From assembly GCA_022822135.1 (NCBI GenBank), contig JAJECH010000033.1, forward strand, positions 62,001 to 126,000: a stretch of 64,000 nucleotides of DNA, given 5' to 3'. Positions within the stretch are counted from its first letter, which is position 1. Every line of letters starts with the position of its first letter. The DNA is from Pseudomonadales bacterium. GTDB taxonomy: Bacteria > Pseudomonadota > Gammaproteobacteria > Pseudomonadales > Azotimanducaceae. Below the pieces are notes generated by a model. It did not search any database, was not told where the DNA came from, and saw nothing but the letters and a program-made list of their open reading frames with translations. Below are positions 9,377 to 17,510 of the stretch, piece by piece. Both the position numbers and the translations under genes were made by a program.

Positions 9377-10219
9377 CTAGGTACCTAGTAATCGACCCAT
9401 AAATTCTTGTGTCGGCCGCGCCAAATTCAATGTATATACGTGTATGCCCAACGCGCCATCGGACAGAAGTCGTCGACACAGGTTCGCAACGACATCAGCA
9501 CCGTACGCCTTAAGCTGCTGAGGGTCGTGCTCACGAGAGAGTAGTTGCATCATCAACCAGCGAGGGATTTCGGCACCGCACTTCTCAGAGAACTGAATCA
9601 GCTTTTGTAAATTCGCAATGGGCATAACACCAGGCAGTATAGGTTTCTTCATGCCAGCACTGATGCAGCTATCTACAAATGCCTTATACGCATCAGCGTT
9701 GTAAAAGTACTGCGTGATGCAGCTATCCGCACCTGCATCAGTCTTTTCCTTCAGTCGACTGATGTCGTCATTGATCGACTTTGCTTCCGGGTGCATTTCA
9801 GGATAGCACCCAACGTGCAACCTAAACCTGTCTCCGGTTTCCTCGCGAATTAGCGAAACGAGCTCGTGCGCATAGCGAAAGGACTTTCCCTCCGACATGT
9901 TGTCGCCAATATCGCCACGTAGAACCACCATGTCCGTAACACCGATCTCCGCATACTTGCTGAGCAGCGCTACCATGTTTTGTCGTGTGTCGTCTCCCCA
10001 TGTTATGTGGGGAATCGCGTTGTACCCGTTCTGATGAAGTAAGCGCACCGTTTCGAGCGTACCTTCACGCGCAGAGCCACCAGCACCATGTGTAATCGAG
10101 TAGAAATCGGGATTAAACTCAGCTAAACGACTAGCTGACCGAAGTAAATTACTGGTCTCGCGAGTGGTTTTGGGTGGAAAAAATTCGAAACTAAGGTGCG
10201 AGAAATCGCTACGTTCCAA
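9377..10219 (-). CDS. metF: Methylenetetrahydrofolate reductase
   Basis: A 280-residue FAD enzyme that reduces 5,10-methylene-THF to 5-methyl-THF, the methyl donor for methionine synthesis. It has the N-terminal FEFFPPK motif with the catalytic Glu, then NAIPHITW, VVLRGD and GCYPEMHPEA, and the TIM-barrel end ITQYFYNAD...PGVMPI. Length fits the bacterial enzyme. The only suitable start is a TTG at 10219, which overlaps the end of metK by 11 bases, so translation is probably coupled to metK. With metK it forms a two-gene activated-methyl operon. Confidence 0.95.
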   Translation of the reverse strand: MERSDFSHLSFEFFPPKTTRETSNLLRSASRLAEFNPDFYSITHGAGGSAREGTLETVRLLHQNGYNAIPHITWGDDTRQNMVALLSKYAEIGVTDMVVLRGDIGDNMSEGKSFRYAHELVSLIREETGDRFRLHVGCYPEMHPEAKSINDDISRLKEKTDAGADSCITQYFYNADAYKAFVDSCISAGMKKPILPGVMPIANLQKLIQFSEKCGAEIPRWLMMQLLSREHDPQQLKAYGADVVANLCRRLLSDGALGIHVYTLNLARPTQEFMGRLLGT

Positions 10220-11384
10220 AGGCGTCTGCCTTTAGTAACTCAGCGCGGTCCGTGCTCTCCCAGGTGTATGCGTCATCACGGTGACCAAAGTGCCCGAAAG
10301 TCGCGGTTCGACGGTAAATTGGATTCCTTAGTTGCAGCATTTCAACAATCCCGCCGGCACTTAAGTCGAAGTGCTTCTTCACTAGTAAGCCAATGCTGTC
10401 GTCATCAATCCCATCCGCGCCTGTACCAAACGTATTGACCACCACATCAACCGGTTGCGACTGCCCAATTGCATAGCTAATTTGGACTTCGCATCGATCC
10501 GCCAATCCGGCAGCAACGACATTTTTTGCAACATACCTAGCTGCATATGCGGCCGATCGATCAACTTTCGTCGGATCTTTACCGGAAAACGCGCCACCAC
10601 CATGGCGCGCCATTCCCCCATATGTGTCAACAATGATTTTGCGACCGGTTAACCCACAGTCCACTGCTGGCCCGCCAAGCGTCCATGGACCGCAAGGATT
10701 GACATAAATCTTGGCATCCGAAATGTCGAAATCCTCTTCGAGAACCGGTCGGATGATGTTCTCGGTTACTTCCTTTTCGACGAATTCATCGGTAAGACCC
10801 GCATCATGTTGCCCAGAGAAAACAATTGTTTTCACCGCACTCGGTCGGCCGTTCTCGTACGCAAACGTCAGCTGACACTTTGCGTCAGGTCCGAGGAAAT
10901 CCATCCCGTCGCGCCTTACTTCTGCATGCTTTCGCATCAATCGGTGCGAGTACATGATGGGGGCTGGCATCAATTCAGGTGTTTCATTTGACGCATAGCC
11001 GAACATCATGCCCTGATCGCCTGCACCAACTTCTTCCTGTGCTGCTTCGGATTCTCCAACCTTGGTGCCAGCAGCGATGTCACTCGACTGCTCATTTACC
11101 ATCACACAGACTTCGCATGCATCGTAGTCGATTCCGAACTCTTTCGTGTACCCCACGTCACGCAATACTTGCCGGGCGATGTGTTCATAATCGAGATTCG
11201 TACGCGAGGAGACTTCACCGGCGATGATCACAGTGTTCGACTTCAGGAGCGTTTCGCACGCAACTCTTGCGTTCGGATCGCTCGTTATCGCGGCGTCGAG
11301 AACTGCATCAGAAATCTGATCGCATAGTTTGTCCGGGTGACCTTCCGATACGGATTCAGAGGTGAATGTACGATACTCGCTCAA
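10209..11384 (-). CDS. metK: S-adenosylmethionine synthetase
   Basis: A 391-residue cytosolic enzyme making SAM from methionine and ATP. Motifs: FTSESVSEGHPDKLCDQISDA at the N-terminus, GAGDQGMMFGYA (the ATP-binding hexapeptide with GDQG), and GGGAFSGKDPTKVDRSAAY (P-loop-like motif). The start codon is TTG, backed by AGAGGA a few bases upstream; no nearby ATG is in frame. The leader of this gene contains an unusual paired structure (11476-11506). metF follows in overlap. Confidence 0.97.
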   Translation of the reverse strand: MSEYRTFTSESVSEGHPDKLCDQISDAVLDAAITSDPNARVACETLLKSNTVIIAGEVSSRTNLDYEHIARQVLRDVGYTKEFGIDYDACEVCVMVNEQSSDIAAGTKVGESEAAQEEVGAGDQGMMFGYASNETPELMPAPIMYSHRLMRKHAEVRRDGMDFLGPDAKCQLTFAYENGRPSAVKTIVFSGQHDAGLTDEFVEKEVTENIIRPVLEEDFDISDAKIYVNPCGPWTLGGPAVDCGLTGRKIIVDTYGGMARHGGGAFSGKDPTKVDRSAAYAARYVAKNVVAAGLADRCEVQISYAIGQSQPVDVVVNTFGTGADGIDDDSIGLLVKKHFDLSAGGIVEMLQLRNPIYRRTATFGHFGHRDDAYTWESTDRAELLKADAFGT

Positions 11385-11475
11385 AATATGTCCTCTATTC
11401 GCTACGTGTCAGAAATCACGCCGCGGGCCGAACTGAAAGAATGAAGTATTTTAAGCAGGAGCGTGCGCTCACTCT

Positions 11476-11506
11476 CTAGCACTCTCGACGACATTGCTAG
11501 CGTCGA
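11476..11506 (-). promoter_or_regulatory. Interlocking stems in the metK leader (possible pseudoknot)
   Basis: Read on the minus strand the order is TCGACG, CTAGCA, a 4-base gap, CGTCGA, a 3-base gap, TGCTAG. The first and third elements are perfectly complementary, as are the second and fourth. The two 6-base helices interlock as in an H-type pseudoknot, or they can act as alternatives to each other. The element ends 91 bases before the metK start. It does not match the SAM or SAH riboswitch consensus motifs I know. Confidence 0.35.
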
Positions 11507-11586
11507 TCTTTGAATGTGCTTTCATTTTTATTAGAACAGTTTCATATTAACTACAAAATTAAGTATGTAAGTCGTGAGTTTTTATC

Positions 11587-11642
11587 GTAAGTTTTATATT
11601 AGCTTTAGTTCTTAGGAGATTTTTCATACCTATAAAACTTAC
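11587..11642. repeat. 12-base inverted repeat in the metK-tkt region
   Basis: GTAAGTTTTATA at 11587-11598 and its exact complement TATAAAACTTAC at 11631-11642, with 32 bases between. The spacing of about 44 bases centre to centre is near four helical turns, which would suit a looping or cooperative regulator. It could instead form a long-loop stem in RNA. Confidence 0.5.
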
Positions 11643-11659
11643 ACTAATTCCAAATTAGT
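11643..11659. repeat. 7-base palindrome next to the tkt promoter side
   Basis: ACTAATT, three bases, AATTAGT: a perfect inverted repeat directly abutting the 12-base repeat and about 50 bases before the tkt start. The size and symmetry fit an operator for a dimeric repressor, but no regulator is known. Confidence 0.4.
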
Positions 11660-11709
11660 CCATTAATCCCCGTATGCAAAATTAGCACTTCGCTTTTCGT
11701 CTTTCTCCT

Positions 11710-13698
11710 ATGCAAACAAGCAAAGAACGCGCCAACGCGATTCGCGCATTAGCCATGGATGCAGTTCAGCAGGCTAACTCAGGTCATCCCGGTGCGCCCA
11801 TGGGATTGGCAGATATGGCCGAAGTCCTCTGGCGGCAATACTTGCGGTTCAACCCGAAGAACCCTGATTGGTTCGGTCGTGATCGCTTCGTGCTCTCTAA
11901 CGGTCACGGTTCGATGCTGCTCTACGCGGTACTGCACCTGACTGGATACGATGTTTCAATCGACGATATTCGAAATTTCAGACAGCTTCACTCAAAAACC
12001 GCTGGTCATCCTGAATTCGGCGAGTGTCCAGGCATAGAAACCACCACCGGTCCTCTTGGTCAGGGTTTCGCAAATGCTGTAGGCATGGCATTAGCCGAAA
12101 AACAGCTCGCAAGTGAATTCAATCGCGAGGGTTTTGACATCGTAGACCATCGCACATGGGTTTGCGTTGGTGACGGATGTTTGATGGAAGGCATTTCACA
12201 TGAAGCGGCATCTTTAGCAGGTACGCTTGGTCTTGGAAAACTAATCGCCATCTACGATAGCAACGGTATTTCGATCGACGGCGAAACGAAGTTTTGGTTC
12301 ACGGAAAACGTTGCCGCACGATTCAAGGCCTACGGCTGGCGAGTGATTGAAAATGTGGACGGGCACGATCCGAGTGCTGTCAGAAGTGCATTCGATGTCG
12401 CTTGCGAATCTGGTAATCAACCTACATTGATCTGTTGCACGACCACTATCGGCTACGGAGCACCAAATAAAGGCGGAACCGCCAGCGCACATGGTTCACC
12501 ACTTGGCGACGATGAAATCGCGCTTGTTCGCGAACAGTTAGGCTGGTCGCACGAACCATTTACGGTGCCAGAATCGATCTACGCTGCATGGGACGCCACA
12601 GAACAAGGTCAGCAGCTCGAAGACGAGTGGAATACTGCGATGGCGGCATACACTGATGCTCATCCAGAACTTGGTCGCGAGCTTCAGCGACGGATTAACG
12701 GCGAACTGCCAAAAGGCTGGTACGAGAGCGTCACCGAATTCGCACAAAACGGGCAGAAAGAAGCCACGTCGCTAGAGACACGTAAAGCTTCAGGTCAATG
12801 TTTGGACGTACTTGGACCAAAAGTCACCGAATTGTTAGGTGGCTCAGCCGACCTGACCGGATCCAACAACACCCAATGGGACGGCGCCGGGTGGCTTTGG
12901 GAGGGAGGTCGATATCTAAACTACGGTGTCCGTGAATTTGGTATGACTGCGATTGCCAATGGGTTGTCTTTGCACGGTGGGTTTGTTCCGTATACCGGTA
13001 CGTTTCTCGTGTTTATGGAATATGCCCGAAACGCAGTGCGATTGGCCACGCTCATGGGACTCCGACACATTTTCGTTTACACGCACGATTCTGTGGGATT
13101 AGGTGAAGACGGACCAACGCATCAACCCATCGAGCAACTGACCAACCTTCGAACAACACCGAATCTTGCTGTTTGGCGTCCGTGTGATGTCGCAGAAACA
13201 GGGATTGCTTGGCGGGAATCCTTGAAACGGACCGATGGCCCTTGCGCCATCGTACTGACTAGACAAAAGACTCAGCCACAGTCTCGCGACGACGAGACAT
13301 TTAACAACATAGCAAAGGGCGGTTATACGCTTCGACGTGAATCATCTGAACTCCAGTTAATTTTGATCGCCACGGGGTCTGAAGTCGAAGTTGCTCAAAC
13401 CGCAGCGAATCAACTTGAGGAAGACGGATACGGGATACGGGTGGTTTCGATGCCATCCGTCGATAAATTCTTAGCTCAATCCATTGAGTATCAGGAATCA
13501 GTTCTGCCGAAGGAAGTACGTAAACGTGTTGCCGTAGAAGCAGCACATCCAGACTACTGGCGAAGATTCGTTGGTCTCGACGGCGATGTCGTAGGTATCC
13601 GGCGCTACGGACTGTCAGCGCCTGGACCCGAAGTCATGGCAGAGCTTGGTATTGACCCCGGAAACGTCGTGCAAGCCGCGGTTAATTTGCTCGCGTAA
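11710..13698 (+). CDS. tkt: Transketolase
   Basis: A 662-residue thiamine-diphosphate enzyme of the pentose phosphate pathway, moving two-carbon units between sugar phosphates. Features: NSGHPGAPMG near residue 25, GHGSMLLYA, TGPLGQGFANAVGMA, and the thiamine/Mg motif GDGCLMEGISHEAA...DSNGISIDG near 155-190. The pyrimidine-domain stretch VREFGMTAIANG lies near 405, and the phosphate-binding THDSVGLGEDGPTHQP near 465. Full length. It is followed after three bases by pgk, so the two are cotranscribed; the gap or epd gene often found in this cluster is missing. Confidence 0.97.
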   Translation: MQTSKERANAIRALAMDAVQQANSGHPGAPMGLADMAEVLWRQYLRFNPKNPDWFGRDRFVLSNGHGSMLLYAVLHLTGYDVSIDDIRNFRQLHSKTAGHPEFGECPGIETTTGPLGQGFANAVGMALAEKQLASEFNREGFDIVDHRTWVCVGDGCLMEGISHEAASLAGTLGLGKLIAIYDSNGISIDGETKFWFTENVAARFKAYGWRVIENVDGHDPSAVRSAFDVACESGNQPTLICCTTTIGYGAPNKGGTASAHGSPLGDDEIALVREQLGWSHEPFTVPESIYAAWDATEQGQQLEDEWNTAMAAYTDAHPELGRELQRRINGELPKGWYESVTEFAQNGQKEATSLETRKASGQCLDVLGPKVTELLGGSADLTGSNNTQWDGAGWLWEGGRYLNYGVREFGMTAIANGLSLHGGFVPYTGTFLVFMEYARNAVRLATLMGLRHIFVYTHDSVGLGEDGPTHQPIEQLTNLRTTPNLAVWRPCDVAETGIAWRESLKRTDGPCAIVLTRQKTQPQSRDDETFNNIAKGGYTLRRESSELQLILIATGSEVEVAQTAANQLEEDGYGIRVVSMPSVDKFLAQSIEYQESVLPKEVRKRVAVEAAHPDYWRRFVGLDGDVVGIRRYGLSAPGPEVMAELGIDPGNVVQAAVNLLA

Positions 13699-13701
13699 TA
13701 C

Positions 13702-14859
13702 ATGCGCGTTAACAAGCTAGCCGATATCCAACTCGACAACAGACGAGTTCTCATTCGTGCTGACCTGAATGTGCCACTCGACGGTACCACAATTACCAAT
13801 GATCTGCGGATACGGGCTTCGATACCCACGATAGAGTTTGCGCTCGCTCACGGTGCGGGTGTGGTTGTGGTATCCCATTTAGGGCGTCCCAAAGCAGGCT
13901 CAGATAACACTCACTTATCGCTTCAACCCGTCGCAGATCGGCTACGTTTGATGCTCAATCGTCCGGTCAATCTAGTCAAAGAATGGACGAATGGGTTGGA
14001 CTTGGGATCAGGCGAAGTCAAGTTACTCGAGAACATTCGTTTCGAATCTGGTGAGACCAAGAATGACTCTGACTTAGCTCGTTCGCTCGCGTCCCTCTGT
14101 GATGTTTACGTCAATGACGCATTCGGAACCGCGCATCGTGCACATGCATCTACACATGGGGTCGTGGAATACGTTACAGATTCTTGCGCGGGATTGTTAC
14201 TGGCGTCAGAAATCGAGGCACTAGAACGAGCATTAGCGAACCCGAAACGTCCGTTAGTGGCAGTCTTAGGCGGCTCGAAAATCTCTGGCAAGCTAGAGGT
14301 GTTGCACAACCTAAAAAATGTGGCAGATACGTTGCTTGTTGGTGGCGGTATGGCTAATACGTTTCTGCTCGCAGCTGGAACGCCCATTGGAAATTCGCTT
14401 GTAGAGAGTGAGCTCATTGATGATGCTCGGGCAATACGCCAAGCTTCAGATCTACCTCTACCCGTCGACGTCATGACAGCTGAAACGATCAACGACGGTA
14501 GTCATGCGTTTTTACGACTGACTGATGCCGTTCGGAGTCAAGAATCGATCGTGGATATTGGACCGGAAACAGCTCGTCGATATGCCAAAGTAATCGCCGA
14601 AGCTGGGACCGTCATATGGAACGGTCCTATGGGCATTTTTGAATATCCACAGTTCGCAGATGGTACGCGAGTAGTCGCGGACGCGATCGCAGATTCGAAC
14701 GCGTTTACTCTAGCCGGAGGCGGTGATACAGTGGCAGCGATCGAACAGTTCGACATTTCGGATCGAATCGACTACATTTCGACCGGTGGTGGAGCTTTTC
14801 TTGAGTTCATCGAAGGGAAGAGCTTGCCAGGAATTGAAGCGCTTAAGCGAAGTAAATGA
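13702..14859 (+). CDS. pgk: Phosphoglycerate kinase
   Basis: A 385-residue glycolytic enzyme that transfers phosphate between 1,3-bisphosphoglycerate and ADP. It starts with the substrate-site motif RADLNVPLD (residues about 20-28), then SHLGRPK, HRAHAST, LGGSKISGK, and ends with the nucleotide-binding AGGGDTVAAI and STGGGAFLEF. Full length for the bacterial enzyme. It lies three bases after tkt and 45 before a FAD oxidase gene on the same strand, probably one operon. Confidence 0.97.
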   Translation: MRVNKLADIQLDNRRVLIRADLNVPLDGTTITNDLRIRASIPTIEFALAHGAGVVVVSHLGRPKAGSDNTHLSLQPVADRLRLMLNRPVNLVKEWTNGLDLGSGEVKLLENIRFESGETKNDSDLARSLASLCDVYVNDAFGTAHRAHASTHGVVEYVTDSCAGLLLASEIEALERALANPKRPLVAVLGGSKISGKLEVLHNLKNVADTLLVGGGMANTFLLAAGTPIGNSLVESELIDDARAIRQASDLPLPVDVMTAETINDGSHAFLRLTDAVRSQESIVDIGPETARRYAKVIAEAGTVIWNGPMGIFEYPQFADGTRVVADAIADSNAFTLAGGGDTVAAIEQFDISDRIDYISTGGGAFLEFIEGKSLPGIEALKRSK

Positions 14860-14904
14860 CGAACTTTTTCGGCAGTATGCATCAGCAAGACAAACCTAAC
14901 TGAG

Positions 14905-16299
14905 ATGCCATCTCGAGTGACAGAGCAATTCAGGTCAAAGGTTGCGAGTGTCTTCTCTGCCAACCAAATCAAGACGGATCCCGAAGATCTTGCAACTTGG
15001 GGAACAGATTGGACGAGGAGCTTTACGGTCGACCCACTCGCGATCGTATTCCCGGAATCAATCGACCAAATCGTACAACTCGTCAAAAAAGCCCCCGAGT
15101 GGGGTGTGGCGCTCGTACCGTCAGGCGGACGAACCGGCCTTTCCGGTGGAGCGGTAGCACCAAATCAAGAAATAGTGGTCTCTCTCGACCGCATGAACAA
15201 GATTCTTGAGTTTTTTGAGACGGACAAGATTGTGCGCTGTCAGGCTGGTTTAGTCACCCAACAGCTCCAAGAATTCGCGAGCAGTCACGGTTTGTTTTAT
15301 CCGGTTGATTTCTCGTCGTCCGGCTCAAGTCAGATTGGCGGGAATATCGCTACCAATGCTGGCGGCATACGAGTTATTCGCTATGGTATGACACGTCGTT
15401 GGGTCGCAGGACTCACGGTAGTCACCGGTACTGGTGAGGTCTTGCAGCTCAATCACGGGCTGATCAAAAACGCGACGGGTTACGACTTACGCCACCTATT
15501 TGTAGGTTCTGAAGGTACGTTAGGAATTGTTGTTGAGGCTGAAATGCGCCTGTTACCCCAACCGGTAGAACAGCAAGTCATGGTGCTCGCCGTTCCCGAT
15601 CTCCACTGCATTCTGGACGTGTTAAGCGCATTTCAGAACGCATTGGAACTTTCAGCATTTGAGTTCTTCTCCGAACTTGCTTTGCAGAAAGTAATCGCGC
15701 ACCGAGATGTACGGCGTCCTTTCGGATCGCCCAGCCCTTTCTACGCGTTGCTCGAATACGACGCGACCCAATTTGAAACAGCGAACGCAACTTTCGAACG
15801 TGTTGCAGAATCTGGCTGGGTGCGCGATGGGGTTGTAAGCCAGTCTTTAAGCGAAGCAATGACACTGTGGGAACTCCGTGAAGGGATCAGTGAATCAATC
15901 GCTGCTTTTACACCCTACAAGAACGACATCTCCGTAAGAATCGGTGAAATCCCAGGATTCCTAGAGGACGTTGAGAGCATAGTCTCCCAACACTATCCTG
16001 ATTTAGAGGTCGTTTGGTTCGGCCACATCGGCGATGGGAATCTGCACTTGAACATCCTTCGACCCTCTGAAGTATCAGTGGAAGATTTCTATCAGCGTTG
16101 TCACGCAATAAGCCCGGAGTTGTTCAGCCTAATCCAACACCGGCAAGGCAGTATCTCCGCGGAACACGGCGTCGGACTGCTCAAACGGGATTTCTTGAAC
16201 TATTCAAGAACCAACGAAGAAATCCAGGTCATGCAGGGTCTAAAACACGTATTTGATCCGCATGGAATCTTGAACCCGAACAAACTCTTAGCTGCTTAG
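14905..16299 (+). CDS. FAD-binding oxidase, GlcD / D-2-hydroxyacid dehydrogenase type (second copy)
   Basis: A 464-residue paralog of the oxidase at 616-1995. It has the FAD-domain motif PSGGRTGLSGGAV near residue 75 and GGNIATNAGGIRVIRYG near 145-160. The C-terminal motifs are GHIGDGNLH near 375 and ISAEHGVGLLKRDFL near 420. Its role should be oxidation of a D-2-hydroxy acid with electrons passed to the respiratory chain. The position after pgk is unusual. The two paralogs differ along their whole length, so they probably have different substrates. Confidence 0.9.
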   Translation: MPSRVTEQFRSKVASVFSANQIKTDPEDLATWGTDWTRSFTVDPLAIVFPESIDQIVQLVKKAPEWGVALVPSGGRTGLSGGAVAPNQEIVVSLDRMNKILEFFETDKIVRCQAGLVTQQLQEFASSHGLFYPVDFSSSGSSQIGGNIATNAGGIRVIRYGMTRRWVAGLTVVTGTGEVLQLNHGLIKNATGYDLRHLFVGSEGTLGIVVEAEMRLLPQPVEQQVMVLAVPDLHCILDVLSAFQNALELSAFEFFSELALQKVIAHRDVRRPFGSPSPFYALLEYDATQFETANATFERVAESGWVRDGVVSQSLSEAMTLWELREGISESIAAFTPYKNDISVRIGEIPGFLEDVESIVSQHYPDLEVVWFGHIGDGNLHLNILRPSEVSVEDFYQRCHAISPELFSLIQHRQGSISAEHGVGLLKRDFLNYSRTNEEIQVMQGLKHVFDPHGILNPNKLLAA

Positions 16300-16322
16300 C
16301 GTCGGCTCCGTTGGTGGTTCAA

Positions 16323-17483
16323 TCACCAATTGTTAAACGATCCATCGCGACGATGAAATTCGGGAGGCCAACTGTTCAAAGGTGCCGGTCTCTCTAATGC
16401 CAGTGCTTCATTGAATTCGATACCCAATCCAGGTTCCTCTCGAGGGGCAGCGTATCCATCCTCGAAAAGTAGCTGCTTTGGGAATAGATCCTGTGCATAG
16501 CTCCCAGGTGCGCGTGGCATTTCTTGTACACCTACATTGGTACTCGCCATGCAAAGCGCAACGCCTGCCGCAGCACTAACAGGTCCTAGCGGGTTGTGGG
16601 GTACGATATCTATAAAGTGAGTTTCGCACCAATGCGTGATTTTGAGCGCTTCGGTAAGACCACCGGCGATACATAAATCAATTCGAGCGTAGTTGATCAA
16701 TTCCTCTTCAATAACTTCGCGGAATCCCCACTTGGATGACCACTGCTCTCCCGCGGCAATCGGTACGCTGACTTGACGAGTCAACGTTCTGTAGGAAGCA
16801 GGATTTTCAGAACGTAGAGGATCCTCGAGAAAGAACATATTGAAAGGTTCGAGTGCTTTACATAGAGCGACTGCATTCGCGGTGTCCAAGCGCGTGTGCA
16901 CATCGATGCATAAATTAACACCATCACCGACTGCTTCCCGAATCGCTGAGATTAACTCCACTGCGCGTGGTATCGCTTCCCGTGGTTCAAACAACGCCCC
17001 GCTCTCATTCGTTTCTGACAAATCTGCTGGTAAGTCGAAGCGGGCGAATTTCCACCCCTGTTCAGTGGTTTCGCGACAACTCTCAACGGTCTCTACATGA
17101 CTCCCACCACGGTTGTGTGGATAGCAAACAACCTTATCTCGAACGGGTCCGCCCAAGAGGCGATAAACCGGAAGACCTAACGCCTTACCTTTGATATCCC
17201 ATAAAGCGATATCAATCGCACTGATAGCGCAAGAATAGACCCGGTCCGCTGGAAAGAAACTTCGGCGAAACATCCGCTGCCATAAGCGTTCGGTAGCGAG
17301 TGGGTCTGCACCGATGCACAGGTCACTCAGATGCTGGATTGCTTGCTGAACGGCAGCACCCCAATGACCGATACCAACTTCGCCTAGACCCGTGATACCG
17401 TCATCGGTCTCGACTTTGACTATGAAGTACTTTCTTTGGGTCTCATCAAGGAACGTAAATGTCTTGATCGATTCGATTTTCAT
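16323..17483 (-). CDS. Enolase-superfamily sugar-acid dehydratase (RspA/DgoD-like)
   Basis: A 386-residue member of the mandelate racemase/muconate-lactonizing group, which abstracts the proton next to a carboxylate and usually dehydrates an aldonic acid to the 2-keto-3-deoxy acid. The N-terminal capping domain is followed by the barrel. Metal ligands: Asp in CIDVHTR (near 205), Glu in FFLEDP (near 233) and Glu in AAGEQW (near 258). The His in CIDVHTR and the His in VPHNPLGP (near 310) are likely acid/base residues. The DVHTRL-type motif resembles mannonate/galactonate dehydratases. It follows the CmcJ-like gene after 27 bases. Confidence 0.88.
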   Translation of the reverse strand: MKIESIKTFTFLDETQRKYFIVKVETDDGITGLGEVGIGHWGAAVQQAIQHLSDLCIGADPLATERLWQRMFRRSFFPADRVYSCAISAIDIALWDIKGKALGLPVYRLLGGPVRDKVVCYPHNRGGSHVETVESCRETTEQGWKFARFDLPADLSETNESGALFEPREAIPRAVELISAIREAVGDGVNLCIDVHTRLDTANAVALCKALEPFNMFFLEDPLRSENPASYRTLTRQVSVPIAAGEQWSSKWGFREVIEEELINYARIDLCIAGGLTEALKITHWCETHFIDIVPHNPLGPVSAAAGVALCMASTNVGVQEMPRAPGSYAQDLFPKQLLFEDGYAAPREEPGLGIEFNEALALERPAPLNSWPPEFHRRDGSFNNW

Positions 17484-17510
17484 GGCAATCTATGGAGCTA
17501 TGCGTTGTTG

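Larger units (their letters stand above)
11385..11709. promoter_or_regulatory. AT-rich divergent control region between metK and tkt
   Basis: A gene-free stretch of 325 bases between two divergent housekeeping genes, and the longest in the window. The part from about 11520 to 11700 is much richer in A and T than its neighbours. It holds a 12-base inverted repeat (11587-11642) and directly after it a 7-base palindrome (11643-11659). On the metK side lie interlocking stems (11476-11506). Promoters for both genes must lie here, but no strong -35/-10 pair was clear. No open frame with coding character was found. Confidence 0.6.

Noticed and set aside
9376-9389. Perfect 14-base palindrome ACTAGGTACCTAGT
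   Set aside because: It overlaps the metF stop codon region and is short; with no second copy or context it may be chance.
11385-11475. Possible known SAM or SAH riboswitch in the metK leader
   Set aside because: The conserved blocks of SAM-I, SAM-II and SAH types that I can recall do not appear; only the novel paired element was kept as a finding.
16311-16329. Short stem (TTGGTG / CACCAA) at the convergent end of the FAD oxidase and dehydratase genes
   Set aside because: The stem is only six pairs, overlaps a stop, and has no T-run on either strand.
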